This document shows, one piece after another, positions 51,483 through 62,686 of a stretch of 64,000 nt of DNA. Source of the DNA: Alphaproteobacteria bacterium (GTDB lineage Bacteria > Pseudomonadota > Alphaproteobacteria > Caulobacterales > Aquidulcibacteraceae); the NCBI GenBank assembly GCA_018969015.1, contig JAGWZE010000014.1, positions 21,772-85,771 of the forward strand. The letters run 5' to 3'. The translations under genes were made by a program, and so were the position numbers. Position 1 is the first letter of the stretch. Each line of letters starts with the position of its first letter. Below the pieces are notes generated by a model that was not told the DNA's origin, made no database searches, and saw only the letters and a program-made list of their open reading frames with translations.

Positions 51483-52037
51483 ATGCGCGATCCGGATGCG
51501 GCGCTGGTGCGTGCGATCGGTGCGGGCGATCCCCGCGCCGCCCGCACGCTCGTCGAGCGCCGGCTGCCGCAGATCACCGCGGTCGCCCGGCGCATGCTCG
51601 GCGATCCGCACGAGGCCGAGGATGTCGCGCAGGAGGTGTTCCTGCGCGTCTGGCGGGAGGCGACGCGCTGGCGCGAGGGGGACGCGCGCTTCGCCACCTG
51701 GCTGCATCGGGTCACGCTCAATCTCTGCTTCGACCGGCTGCGCCGGAAACGCGAGACGCTCGATCCGGATGCGGGCGCCGATCTTCCCGATCCGGCGCCG
51801 CACCCGAGCGCGGCCCTCCTGGCTCGGGAACGCAAGCAGCGCGTGGACGCCGCGCTCGCGGCCCTGCCGGAGCGCCAGCGCGCCGCGATCGCGCTCTGCC
51901 ACTACGAAGAGATGAGCAATATCGAAGCCGCCGCGGCGCTGGAGATCAGCGTCGAGGCTCTGGAATCCCTGCTGTCGCGCGGGCGGCGCGCGTTGCGGGC
52001 GGCGCTGGCCGATCTCGCGGCGGCGGACGAAAGGTGA
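51483..52037 (+). CDS. ECF-type RNA polymerase sigma factor
   Basis: 184 aa. Region 2 with ITAVARRMLGDPHEAEDVAQEVFLRVW (about 30-56) and WREGDARFATWLHRVTLNLCFDRLRR, linker, and region 4 with LAALPERQRAAIALCHYEEMSNIEAAAALEISVEALESLLSRGRRAL (about 120-165). It directs transcription of an unknown regulon. The next two genes look like its anti-sigma partner and a periplasmic sensor, with 4-bp spacing. Confidence 0.93.
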   Translation: MRDPDAALVRAIGAGDPRAARTLVERRLPQITAVARRMLGDPHEAEDVAQEVFLRVWREATRWREGDARFATWLHRVTLNLCFDRLRRKRETLDPDAGADLPDPAPHPSAALLARERKQRVDAALAALPERQRAAIALCHYEEMSNIEAAAALEISVEALESLLSRGRRALRAALADLAAADER

Positions 52038-52041
52038 CGTG

Positions 52042-52449
52042 ATGGACGAGAAGCGGTTCCGCGACATTCTCGACGCCTATGGCGGCGCGCCCCGGCGGTG
52101 GCCTGCGGACGAGCGCGCCGCGGCGGAGGCCTTCCTGCGCGATCGTCCGGAGGCGGCGCAATGGGTCGCCGAGGCGGCCGCGCTCGATGCGACGCTCGAC
52201 GCGGCGGACGCCGACGCCGCGCCCCGGGGCCCGTCCGATCTGCTCGTGCGGCGTCTCTTGACGGCGGCGCCACGGTCTGCGCCGCTCCCGCGGTTCGCGG
52301 GCGCCGCGCTTGCGGCGGCGCTGGCGATGGGCGTTCTTCTCGGGTTTGGGGGCGTGCGCGCGGCCGAGGCGGGCGCGGAGGCCGAGGCGCTCATGACGGC
52401 GTCGTTCGACGGTCTCGCCTTTCTGGACGACGGAGGGCTCGGCGGATGA
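52042..52449 (+). CDS. Membrane-anchored probable anti-sigma factor
   Basis: 135 aa from the ATG at 52042 (a GTG at 52039 is possible). N-terminal cytoplasmic region FRDILDAYGGAPRRWPADERAAAEAFL (6-32), common in proteins encoded directly after ECF sigma genes, then a membrane segment (about 82-102) and a short periplasmic tail. No ZAS zinc motif is seen, so the anti-sigma role is inferred from position and topology. 4-bp overlap with the next gene. Confidence 0.7.
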   Translation: MDEKRFRDILDAYGGAPRRWPADERAAAEAFLRDRPEAAQWVAEAAALDATLDAADADAAPRGPSDLLVRRLLTAAPRSAPLPRFAGAALAAALAMGVLLGFGGVRAAEAGAEAEALMTASFDGLAFLDDGGLGG

Positions 52450-52976
52450 GCACCTGGCGCACGGTCGCGTTCGTTTCCCTCGCGGCCAATCTTCTCGTCG
52501 CCGGCATTGCGATCGGCGGCTATGCGGCCGGCGCGCGGCTGCAGGCGCCCGGCGAGGCCGCGCAGGCGCGTGCGGGCGGGGGCGGGAGCGAACGCCCGCT
52601 GCGCGCCTTCGTTGCGGCCATGCCGCCCGAACAGCGCGCGCAGACGCGGCGCGAGATGGCGCGCACGTTTTCGGAGTCCCGTGATCTGCGCGCGGCTGCG
52701 CGCGAGGCGCGCTTGGCCGTCGCCCGCGCAGCCGGAGCCGAGCCCTACGACGCCGCCGCGGTCAAGGCCGCGCTCGCGCGCATGCGGGCCGCCGATGGCG
52801 AGGTGGCGGCGCGCTTCCACGAGAGCCTGGCGGACAGGCTCGCCACGTTGTCTCCCGAGCAGCGGCGCACGGTTCTGCGCGCACTGATGCAGCGTCGGGC
52901 GGAGCGGGGTGGGGCGATGCGTGGCGGGATGGATCGTCCGGATGCGGAGCAGCCGGACGCCACGGAATCTCCATGA
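52446..52976 (+). CDS. Periplasmic heavy-metal-sensor-like (Spy/CnrX type) protein
   Basis: 176 aa. N-terminal membrane segment (about 6-27), then a helical periplasmic domain with four-helix LxxMPPEQRAQTRREMARTF (about 55-75), ARLAVARAAGAEPYDAAAVKAALARMRAADGEVAARFHESLADRLATLSPEQRRTVLRALM (about 85-145), and a Met/Gly-rich disordered end. Resembles the metal-resistance/periplasmic sensor family found with ECF sigma factors; probably part of the same regulatory cassette. Confidence 0.78.
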   Translation: MSTWRTVAFVSLAANLLVAGIAIGGYAAGARLQAPGEAAQARAGGGGSERPLRAFVAAMPPEQRAQTRREMARTFSESRDLRAAAREARLAVARAAGAEPYDAAAVKAALARMRAADGEVAARFHESLADRLATLSPEQRRTVLRALMQRRAERGGAMRGGMDRPDAEQPDATESP

Positions 52977-52998
52977 CGGCCTCAGCGTCACGGGGCCG

Positions 52999-55464
<2,466 letters not shown>

Positions 55465-55583
55465 CCGCGTCTTGCCCGCGCTCCGATCCTTCGATTCGTA
55501 GACTCTCGAAGCGTAAAGGCTCGGTTAAGGGTGCGTCGAGGCGCGGGGCGGACTTCTCCCCAGGCCGATCGCGCCGGGCGGCC

Positions 55584-58205
55584 TTAAGCCAGCGTGCGCG
55601 TGACGATTTCGGCGGCGTTGCGCGACAGGCCCGGTCGCGCGGCAAGCGCCTCCAGCACAGCACGCGCCTTGGCCTGACGCCCGGCGTCGAACCGCCGCCA
55701 GGATTCGAATCCGCCGAGCAGCCGCGCCGCGAGCGCAGGGTTCAGCGGATCGACTTCCGCTGCGATTTCAGCGAGGAAGCCGTAGCCCGATCCGTCAGCC
55801 GCATGGAACGCGACGGGGTTGCGGGTGGTGAAGGCGGCCACCAGCGCGCGCACGCGGTTGGGGTTCTTCAGATCGAAGGCGGGGTGGCCGCGCAGCGCCT
55901 GCACGCGCGCCAGCGCATCCGCGCGCGGCGCGGCGGCTTGTGCGGAGAACCATTTGTCGAGCACCAGCGGGTTGTCGCGCCACTGGGCGTAGAAGGCCGC
56001 CAGCGCCTCGTCGAAGCCGGGCAGGCCGGCGGCGCCGATCGCTTCGAGCGCGGCGATCTGCTCGGTCATCGTGCGGGCGTCGGCGAAGGCGGCGGCGAGA
56101 AGATCGGCGGCGCGCGAGCCGCCTGCGGCCGCGAGATCGAGCGCTGCGGTCTTGAGCGCGCGGCGTCCTGCGGCGTCGGCGTCGGCCGAGAAGGCGGCGT
56201 CGCCCCGCGCGGCGGCGCGCGCGGCGAGCTTGTCCCACAAGGCCTCGGCCAGGCGCGCGCGGACCGCGCTGCGCGCCGCGTGCAGCGTATCGGGATCGGG
56301 CGTCTCCGCGCGCTGGATGAGATCGGGCAGATCGGGCAGGCGCAGCGCCAGCGCCGCGAAGGCCGGGTCCTCCTGCGCGCGGTCGAGCTCACGGCCGAGC
56401 GCAGCGGCGAACGCGCCGAGCGGCGCATCGAGCGTGACGGCGCCGCTGGCGCGATCGAGGATCGCGGCGCGACCAAGGATTTGCCCGGCCTCCCAGCGCG
56501 TGAAGGCGTCGGGATCGTGCGCCATCTGCGCGAGGCGGTCGGCGTCGTCGAGGCCGTCGTCCAGCACCACCGGCGCGGTGAAGCCGCGCAACAGCGCCGG
56601 CGTCGGCCGGTCCACGACGCCCTCGAACACGAGCTCGGCCGTGGGCGTGTCGAACACCACGAGATGTTCTTCGCGCGCCACGGGATCGGCGCCGCGCTTG
56701 GCGGCGAGGATCGCCCCATCGCGTGAGATGAAGCCGATGCGCATCGGGATCGGCAGCGCGCGCTTTTCGTGCTGGCCGGGCGTCGGCGCGGTCGCCTGGG
56801 AGAGATGCAGCGTGTAGCGCTGCGCGGCGGCGTCATAGACGCCCCGCGCCTTGACCCGCGGCGTGCCGGCCTGCGCGTACCAGCCCATGAAGGCCGAAAG
56901 GTCTTGTCCCGACGTCTCCGCGAACGGCGCGACGAACTCCTCCACCGTAACGGCCCGTCCGTCGCAGCGCTCGAAATAGAGCTGCATGCCGCGGGCGAAG
57001 GCGTCGTCGCCGATCAGTGCGCGCAGCATGCGGATCACTTCCGCGCCCTTCTCGTAGACGGTCGCGGTGTAGAAGTTGTCGATCTTCTGGTACTGCGCGG
57101 GCCGCACCGGGTGGGCGAGGGGGCCGGCGTCTTCCGGGAACTGGCGTGCGCGCAGGCGACGCACGTCCTTGATGCGCTGCACGGGGCGCGAGCGCTGGTC
57201 CGCGGAGAACTCCTGGTCGCGATAGACGGTCAGGCCTTCCTTCACGCACAGCTGGAACCAGTCGCGCAGCGTGATGCGGTTGCCCGTCCAGTTGTGGAAG
57301 TATTCGTGGCCGACGATGCTTTCGATCGCCTCGTAGTCCAGATCCGTCGCGGTCGCAGGATCGGCGAGCACATAGGCCGAATTGAAGACGTTGAGGCCCT
57401 TGTTCTCCATCGCGCCGAAATTGAAATCCCGCACGGCGACGATGTTGAAGACGTCCAGATCGTATTCGCGCGCGAAGGCCGTTTCGTCCCAGGCCATCGA
57501 GCGCTTGAGGCAGTCCATCGCGTAGTGCGCGCGCGCCGCATCGCCGGGATCGACGTGCACGCCGAGCTGCACGACACGGCCGGATCGGGTGGTGAAGGTG
57601 TCGAACAGGCTGTCGAACGCGCCGGCGACCGCGGCGAAGAGATAAGTCGGCTTCGGGTGCGGATCGCGCCACACGGTGAAATGGCGACCGTTCGGAAGAT
57701 CGCCCGACTCCACCAGATTCCCGTTCGACAACAATGTCGGATAGCGGGCCTTGTCGGCCTCCAGCCGCACCTCGTAACGCGCCAGATTGTCCGGCCGGTC
57801 GATGGCGTAGGTGATCTTGCGGAAGCCTTCGGCCTCGCACTGCGTGCAGAACCGGCCGCCCGAAACGTACAGCCCTTCGAGCGCGGTGTTGGCGGCGGGG
57901 CCGATGCGCGTGTCGATCTCGAGCGTGAACTCCGCCGGCGGCGCCAGGATCGTGAGCGTCTCGGCGTCGACGCGATAGGCGCTCGGCGCCAGCGGCGCGC
58001 CGTCGATCGCGATCCGCTCGAGGATCAGGCGCACGCCGTCCAGAACGAGCGGCGCTTCCGCCGGCCCCGTGCGGCGCACGCGCGACCGCGCCTGCACCCG
58101 CGTCGCGTCGGGGTCGAGGTCGAACGCCAGCGTGATCTCGTCGATCGCGTAGTCGGGCGGGCGATAGTCGGAAAGGCGGATCAGGCGGGCGGCGTCGTCG
58201 CGCAT
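55584..58205 (-). CDS. pepN: Aminopeptidase N (M1 metalloprotease)
   Basis: 873 aa, the usual gammaproteobacterial/alphaproteobacterial PepN length. GAMEN exopeptidase motif 264-268 (FNFGAMENKG), zinc-binding HEYFH 300-304 followed by NWTGNR and the E-containing GLTVYRDQEFSAD. N-terminal beta domain and long helical C-terminal domain. Cytoplasmic broad-specificity N-terminal peptidase. Stands alone with its own start region. Confidence 0.96.
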   Translation of the reverse strand: MRDDAARLIRLSDYRPPDYAIDEITLAFDLDPDATRVQARSRVRRTGPAEAPLVLDGVRLILERIAIDGAPLAPSAYRVDAETLTILAPPAEFTLEIDTRIGPAANTALEGLYVSGGRFCTQCEAEGFRKITYAIDRPDNLARYEVRLEADKARYPTLLSNGNLVESGDLPNGRHFTVWRDPHPKPTYLFAAVAGAFDSLFDTFTTRSGRVVQLGVHVDPGDAARAHYAMDCLKRSMAWDETAFAREYDLDVFNIVAVRDFNFGAMENKGLNVFNSAYVLADPATATDLDYEAIESIVGHEYFHNWTGNRITLRDWFQLCVKEGLTVYRDQEFSADQRSRPVQRIKDVRRLRARQFPEDAGPLAHPVRPAQYQKIDNFYTATVYEKGAEVIRMLRALIGDDAFARGMQLYFERCDGRAVTVEEFVAPFAETSGQDLSAFMGWYAQAGTPRVKARGVYDAAAQRYTLHLSQATAPTPGQHEKRALPIPMRIGFISRDGAILAAKRGADPVAREEHLVVFDTPTAELVFEGVVDRPTPALLRGFTAPVVLDDGLDDADRLAQMAHDPDAFTRWEAGQILGRAAILDRASGAVTLDAPLGAFAAALGRELDRAQEDPAFAALALRLPDLPDLIQRAETPDPDTLHAARSAVRARLAEALWDKLAARAAARGDAAFSADADAAGRRALKTAALDLAAAGGSRAADLLAAAFADARTMTEQIAALEAIGAAGLPGFDEALAAFYAQWRDNPLVLDKWFSAQAAAPRADALARVQALRGHPAFDLKNPNRVRALVAAFTTRNPVAFHAADGSGYGFLAEIAAEVDPLNPALAARLLGGFESWRRFDAGRQAKARAVLEALAARPGLSRNAAEIVTRTLA

Positions 58206-58357
58206 GGGCGGGGAGTCCTCGGGCGAGCCCGCGGCTGCGCGGGCTCCCTCCCCAGATGAACGCGGGCAGGTGCTAAATCAACCGCGCCAACGTCGCGCCG
58301 CTCAGGCGGTCCGGCGCCTGCGCGCCGGCCGTGCATCCGGCGCGCATCAGGCGTGCG

Positions 58358-58924
58358 TCAGGCCCGCGCGGCGCCCGGCGCGACGGCGTCTTCGAGTTCG
58401 GGTTCGGCGGTATACACGCCACGCAGCGCCGTCTGGGCCAGGGCGATGGCGTCCTTGAGGCGGGCCGGCGCTTCGGCGTCTTCGGGCGCTTCGGCGTAGG
58501 CGGCCAGCGCCTTCGCGGCGGCCAGGAGGCGCGGCGCGTTGGCGATCAGCTTTGCGTGATGCTCGATGCGGGCCGGGTCGCGGTCATACTCGATCGGCTC
58601 GACGCGCCAGCCGCCCCAGTCGTCCGTTTCGGTGACGACGACCGGCATGGTGGCGTCGTTGGGGCGGGGGCGATCGACCCGCAGGCCCGGCGCGTGGATG
58701 CGGCGCACCGTCCACGCTTCCTGATGGAGCTCCCGCTGCGACCGCCCGGCGGGCGCCGCCAGCTCGTGCGCGCTGAACTCGCGGCCGAGGCCGACATCGT
58801 AAAAAATCCGGAAAGGCTCATCGACGCCTTTGACCCATTGCGGGATTACCCGCTCAACGGTCGCCCACATGCCCACGGCGCGGACGAATACCCGTTGACC
58901 TTTTTCAAAAGCGGCGCGCGCCAT
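58358..58924 (-). CDS. Conserved hypothetical protein
   Basis: 188 aa, soluble, no signal peptide. N-terminal KGQRVFVRAVGMWATVERVIPQWVKGVDEPFRIFYDVGLGREFSAHEL (about 8-55) looks like a small beta-barrel (KOW/SH3-like) segment; the middle is WGGWRVEPIEYDRDPARIEHHAKLIANAPRLLAAAKALAAYAE (about 103-146), which resembles phage-derived 'PRLLAAAKAL' motifs found in many short bacteriophage or mobile-element proteins. The C-terminus is Ala/Glu-rich. Function unknown. A leading ATG and AGG-rich site support the start. Confidence 0.75.
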   Translation of the reverse strand: MARAAFEKGQRVFVRAVGMWATVERVIPQWVKGVDEPFRIFYDVGLGREFSAHELAAPAGRSQRELHQEAWTVRRIHAPGLRVDRPRPNDATMPVVVTETDDWGGWRVEPIEYDRDPARIEHHAKLIANAPRLLAAAKALAAYAEAPEDAEAPARLKDAIALAQTALRGVYTAEPELEDAVAPGAARA

Positions 58925-59107
58925 TCCGGTCTCCTGTGACCCTGCATCCTAGGCCAGACACGCTTTCCGGTTCGTGAAGCGGTCACCAGGCGGGTTGACG
59001 CCGGGGCGCCACTTCCGTCCGCCCCGCCGGCGAGTATGGTGGCGACAACGACTGCCGCACGCGCCCCCAAAGAGGCGCGCGGAGCCCTGCATCCGGGAGG
59101 AGCGACC

Positions 59108-60223
59108 GTGAATTTCGATTTCAGCGACGACCAGAAAATGCTGAAGGATCAGGCCCGCAAGGTCCTGGCCGACAAGTCCTCCACGAAGGCGGTGCGCGCG
59201 GTGCTCGAGGACGCCGGCACGTCGTTCGACGCCGGCCTCTGGAGCGCGGTGGCGGAGCTCGGCTGGCTCGGCGTCTCCATTCCGGAAGAATATGGCGGCC
59301 TGGGCCTCGGCAAGCTCGAGCTCTGCGTCCTCGCCGAGGAGATGGGCCGGGCGCTCGCCCCGATCCCGTTCAGCTCGACGCTGTTCTATTTCACCGAAGC
59401 CGTGCTGCTGGCCGGCTCCGAAGCGCAGAAGCAGGCCGTGCTGCCGAACGTCGCCGCCGGCGCCGTGATCGGCTGCTTCGCCGTCTCGGAAGGCCCCGGC
59501 GCGCCGAGCCCGGCCACGCTGCGCTGCACGTTCGACGGCGCGGCGCTGAACGGCGTGAAGATCCCGGTCACCGACGGGGACTGCGCCACCCACGCCGTCG
59601 TCCTCGCCAAGGAAGGCGCGGGCGTCTCGCTGGCGCTCGTCGACCTCAACGGGCCGGGCGTGTCGCGCAAGACGGTCAAGACGCTCGATCCGTCCCGCGG
59701 CCACGCCGAGATCACCTTCACCAACGCCAAGGCCGAGCGTCTCGGCCCGGCCGGCGAGGGCTGGGACATCGCCGAGCGCGTGCTCGACCGCGCCGCCGTG
59801 CTCACCGCTTTCGAACAGATCGGCGGCGCCGACGCCTGCCTCGAGATGGCGGTGGACTACGCCAAGAACCGCTACGCCTTCTCGCGCCAGATCGGCTCTT
59901 TCCAGGCGATCAAGCACAAGCTGGCGGACATGTACGTCGCCAACCAGGTCGCGCGCTCGAACGCCTATTTCGGCGCCTGGGCGCTGTCTACCGAGGCGGC
60001 CGAACTGCCGCTCGCCGCGGCCGCCTCGCGCGTCGCCGCGATCGACGCGTATCACCTGGCCGCGAAGGAAAACATCCAGGCGCATGGCGGCATGGGCTTC
60101 ACCTGGGACGTCGACTGCCACCTTTTCTATCGCCGCGCGAAGCTTCTGGCGGTGCAGGGCGGCGCCGCGCCCGTCTGGAAGGAAAAGCTCGTCCAGCGCC
60201 TCGAGCGCCGCAACGCGGCCTGA
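59108..60223 (+). CDS. Acyl-CoA dehydrogenase, smaller non-catalytic-type subunit
   Basis: 371 aa, GTG start with GGGAGGAG site. Acyl-CoA dehydrogenase fold: N-terminal DFSDDQKMLKDQARKVLADK, VSIPEEYGGLGLG, a middle CFAVSEGPGAPS, and a C-terminal helical domain with NRYAFSRQIGSFQAIKHKLADMYV and QAHGGMGFTWDVDCHLFYRRAK. The usual catalytic Glu segment (xxGTxE) is replaced by VQGGAAPVWKEKL, as in beta subunits of heteromeric acyl-CoA dehydrogenases. It may pair with the product at 61028-62260. Confidence 0.88.
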   Translation: MNFDFSDDQKMLKDQARKVLADKSSTKAVRAVLEDAGTSFDAGLWSAVAELGWLGVSIPEEYGGLGLGKLELCVLAEEMGRALAPIPFSSTLFYFTEAVLLAGSEAQKQAVLPNVAAGAVIGCFAVSEGPGAPSPATLRCTFDGAALNGVKIPVTDGDCATHAVVLAKEGAGVSLALVDLNGPGVSRKTVKTLDPSRGHAEITFTNAKAERLGPAGEGWDIAERVLDRAAVLTAFEQIGGADACLEMAVDYAKNRYAFSRQIGSFQAIKHKLADMYVANQVARSNAYFGAWALSTEAAELPLAAAASRVAAIDAYHLAAKENIQAHGGMGFTWDVDCHLFYRRAKLLAVQGGAAPVWKEKLVQRLERRNAA

Positions 60224-60234
60224 GGCGACACGGG

Positions 60235-60819
60235 ATGATCCGCGGGCGCGACTACAAGGGGCATGCGGGCGTCGTCGTTCACGACGACGCCTTCGTGCAT
60301 CCCAGCGCCCAGATGTACGGCGACGTGCGCATCGGCGCGCACGCCTCGATCTGGCCGAACGTCGTGATACGCGCCGAGGCGCTGCACATCGACATCGGCG
60401 AGGGCGCCAACATCCAGGACTTCGTGATGGTGCATATCGGCTACGCCACGCCGACGATCATCGGGCCCTGGTGCTCGATCACGCATCACGTCACGATCCA
60501 CGGCTGCACGATCGGCGCGGACTGCCTGATCGGCATCAACGCCACGATCATGGATGGGGCGGTGATCGGCGAGAACTCGATCGTCGCCGGGCACGCCTTC
60601 GTCAAAGAGGGCGCGGTGATCCCGCCGAACTCGATCGTCATGGGCCAACCCGCCAGCGTCGTCCGGGAACGGAACAACCAGCGCGCCAACCGCCTGAACG
60701 GCGTGCTCTACAAGATGAACGCCGAGGCCTACGCCGTGGGCGATTTCCGCGTCTGGTCACGCCCCGAAAACTTCACCGCCGCCGACGCCGAGGTGCGGCG
60801 GATGCTGGGGGCGGCGTGA
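60235..60819 (+). CDS. Gamma-carbonic anhydrase / hexapeptide-repeat protein (PaaY-like)
   Basis: 194 aa. Left-handed beta-helix repeats (HIDIGEGANIQDFVMVHIG, TIIGPWCSITHHVTIHGCTIGADCLIGINATIMDGAVIG) with metal-ligand histidines in VHIG and ITHHVTIHGC, as in gamma-carbonic anhydrases and PaaY. C-terminal helix LNGVLYKMNAEAYA. The exact enzymatic role in the acyl-CoA context is unclear; PaaY homologues are CoA thioesterases. 11 bp after the dehydrogenase gene, so probably cotranscribed. Confidence 0.85.
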   Translation: MIRGRDYKGHAGVVVHDDAFVHPSAQMYGDVRIGAHASIWPNVVIRAEALHIDIGEGANIQDFVMVHIGYATPTIIGPWCSITHHVTIHGCTIGADCLIGINATIMDGAVIGENSIVAGHAFVKEGAVIPPNSIVMGQPASVVRERNNQRANRLNGVLYKMNAEAYAVGDFRVWSRPENFTAADAEVRRMLGAA

Positions 60820-60840
60820 TGGTCCAGCGCTTCGTTCAAA

Positions 60841-60964
60841 AACCCTCCCCCAGCGGGGGAGGGTTGGGAGGGGGAGAGTTCCGCTCCCACGCCCTGCCGT
60901 CGAAATCGGGAGACGCTCGAAGCGCACTCTCCCCACCCCCGACCCCTCCCCGCTGGGGAGGGGC
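60841..60964. repeat. Extragenic G-rich palindromic repeat, family 2, intact copy
   Basis: 124-bp element with outer arms CCCTCCCCCAGCGGGGGAGG at the left and ACCCCTCCCCGCTGGGGAGG at the right, each itself palindromic, and an internal GGGAGGGGGAGAG / CTCTCCCCACCCCC pair around a loop of roughly 45-50 nt. A second copy at 63786-63881 is cut at its right arm by the IS-like element. Confidence 0.8.
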
Positions 60965-61027
60965 GCGCTCTTTACCTGCAAAGCTTCAATCCTAACTCCG
61001 CATACGAACCACCCGAGGAGCCCCGCC

Positions 61028-62260
61028 ATGGACTTCAACGACAGCCCGGAAGAAGCCGCGTTCCGCCTCAAGGCCCGCGCCTTCATGGAAAAGACCTGCA
61101 AGCCGAAGGGCGCCGACAAGGCGCTGGCGCAGGAACTCGACGGCAAGGAGTTCCTGGCGGCGGCGAAGGCCTACCAGAAGAAGAAAGCCGAAGCCGGCTT
61201 CGCCGGGATCACCTGGGCGAAGGAGCAGGGCGGGCAGGCGCTGCCGCCGATCTATTCGGTGATCTTCGGCCAGGAAGAGTCGAAGTTCGACGCGCCGGCG
61301 GGCCCGTTCGCCATCGGGCTGGGCATGTGCATCCCGACGATGATCGCCTTCGCCACCGACGCGCAGAAGAAGCGCTATGTCGGCCCCGCGTTGCGCGGCG
61401 AGGAGATCTGGTGCCAGCTCTTCTCCGAACCGGCCGCGGGCTCCGACGTCGCCGGCCTGAAAACGCGCGCGGTGCGTGACGGCGACGAATGGGTCGTCAA
61501 CGGCCAGAAGGTCTGGACGTCCGGCGCCCACTACTCCGATTACGGGATCCTCCTGGTCCGGACGAACCCCGACGCGCCCAAGCACAAGGGCCTCACCATG
61601 TTCTTCCTGGACATGAAGAGCCCCGGCGTCGAAGTGCGACCGATCCACCAGATGTCGGGCGGCTCGAACTTCAACGAGGTCTATTTCACCGACGTCCGCA
61701 TCCCGCATTCCCAGATGCTCGGCGCCGAAGGCCAGGGCTGGAACGTGGCGCTCGTCACGCTGATGAACGAGCGTCTCGCGGTCGGCGGCTCGCCGGGCCC
61801 GGACTATGCGGAGATCATGGATCTGGCGCGTCGTCTCCCGGCGGCGGATGGCCAATCCCCGCTCATCAAGGACCAGGCGTTCCGCGCGAAGCTCGCCGAC
61901 TGGTACGTGAAGTCCGAAGGCTACAAGCTCACGAAGTTCCGCACGCAGACGGCGCTCTCGAAAGGCGAGACGCCCGGGCCGGAAGCCTCGATCGGCAAGA
62001 TCCTCACCGCCAACGGCCTGCAGGACATCACCAACGCCGCCATCGAAGCCGAGGACCACTACGGCATCATCTCCGACACGGCGCTCGCGCCGATGGAGGC
62101 GGTGTTCCAGCAGAGCTACATGTGGGCGCCGGGCCTGCGCATTGCCGGCGGCACGGACGAGATCTTGAAGAACATCATCGCCGAGCGCGTGCTCGGCCTG
62201 CCGGGCGACGTCCGCGTCGACAAGGACGTGGCGTACAAGGACCTGCCGACGGGGCGGTAA
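61028..62260 (+). CDS. Acyl-CoA dehydrogenase, catalytic-type subunit
   Basis: 410 aa. N-terminal FNDSPEEAAFRLKARAFMEK (3-22), FSEPAAGSDVAGLKTRAV (about 137-154, flavin-binding motif), VFFLDMK-type VRPIHQMSGGSNFNEVYFTDVRIP (about 201-224), and the catalytic segment RIAGGTDEILKNIIAERVLGLPGD near 375-400 with the base Glu in GGTDEI. Cytoplasmic FAD enzyme of fatty acid or other acyl-CoA oxidation. Larger helical central insert than the smaller partner. Its partner at 59108-60223 lacks the catalytic Glu. Confidence 0.92.
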   Translation: MDFNDSPEEAAFRLKARAFMEKTCKPKGADKALAQELDGKEFLAAAKAYQKKKAEAGFAGITWAKEQGGQALPPIYSVIFGQEESKFDAPAGPFAIGLGMCIPTMIAFATDAQKKRYVGPALRGEEIWCQLFSEPAAGSDVAGLKTRAVRDGDEWVVNGQKVWTSGAHYSDYGILLVRTNPDAPKHKGLTMFFLDMKSPGVEVRPIHQMSGGSNFNEVYFTDVRIPHSQMLGAEGQGWNVALVTLMNERLAVGGSPGPDYAEIMDLARRLPAADGQSPLIKDQAFRAKLADWYVKSEGYKLTKFRTQTALSKGETPGPEASIGKILTANGLQDITNAAIEAEDHYGIISDTALAPMEAVFQQSYMWAPGLRIAGGTDEILKNIIAERVLGLPGDVRVDKDVAYKDLPTGR

Positions 62261-62267
62261 TCCTCCT

Positions 62268-62360
62268 CCGTCATCCTGGACCGCGAAGCGGGCCGGGACC
62301 CAGGGGCCGCAGCGCCGCCCCTGGATCCCGGACGCGCTTACGGCGCATCCAGGATGACGG
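62268..62360. repeat. Extragenic palindromic repeat, family 1, copy C
   Basis: 93 bp; outer arms CCGTCATCCTGGA / TCCAGGATGACGG and inner CGGGACCCAGGGG / CCCCTGGATCCCG. Divergent from copies A and B in the arm interior, but the end sequence and inner BamHI-like GGATCC core are shared. Confidence 0.85.
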
Positions 62361-62368
62361 CTTCGCCG

Positions 62369-62584
62369 TCAATGCTGCGGCCGCTGCGCCGCTTTCATGT
62401 TCGTCGGCGCTCTTTCGGCGCCGATCGGAATACGCCCGTCGGGCAAGCGGGCGCGGCGTCCCGTGCTTGCGCCGAAGATCGCCGCCGCGGCGCCCCGCAC
62501 CAGCGCCGCGACGCTCCAAAGCGCGCCAACGCCGAGCAGATTGATCAGGAAGCGCGAGATCAGCGCCGCCGCGACGCCGCCCAC
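62369..62584 (-). CDS. Possible small membrane protein (weak)
   Basis: A minus-strand reading frame of 71 aa from a GTG at 62584 with one hydrophobic stretch (SRFLINLLGVGALWSVAALVRGAAAAIFGAS) and a basic C-terminus. The family 1 repeat lies directly after its stop. The long GC-rich antisense frames in this region make chance ORFs likely, and no ribosome binding site was convincing. Confidence 0.25.
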   Translation of the reverse strand: MGGVAAALISRFLINLLGVGALWSVAALVRGAAAAIFGASTGRRARLPDGRIPIGAERAPTNMKAAQRPQH

Positions 62585-62686
62585 GATCGCGCGACGGCGC
62601 CTTGCCGCGCCTGTTCCGCTTGCGCCACGCCGCCGCAGGGCGGATGTTGGCGGGAACAAAGTACAGAAACACCGGAGGATCCGCCC

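Larger units (their letters stand above)
62261..62686. other. 426-bp stretch without a confident gene
   Basis: It holds family 1 repeat copy C (62268-62360) and a possible small minus-strand ORF (62369-62584). The rest, up to the alcohol dehydrogenase start at 62687, includes a GGAGGATC ribosome binding site at 62674-62681. No promoter motif could be defined. Confidence 0.6.
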
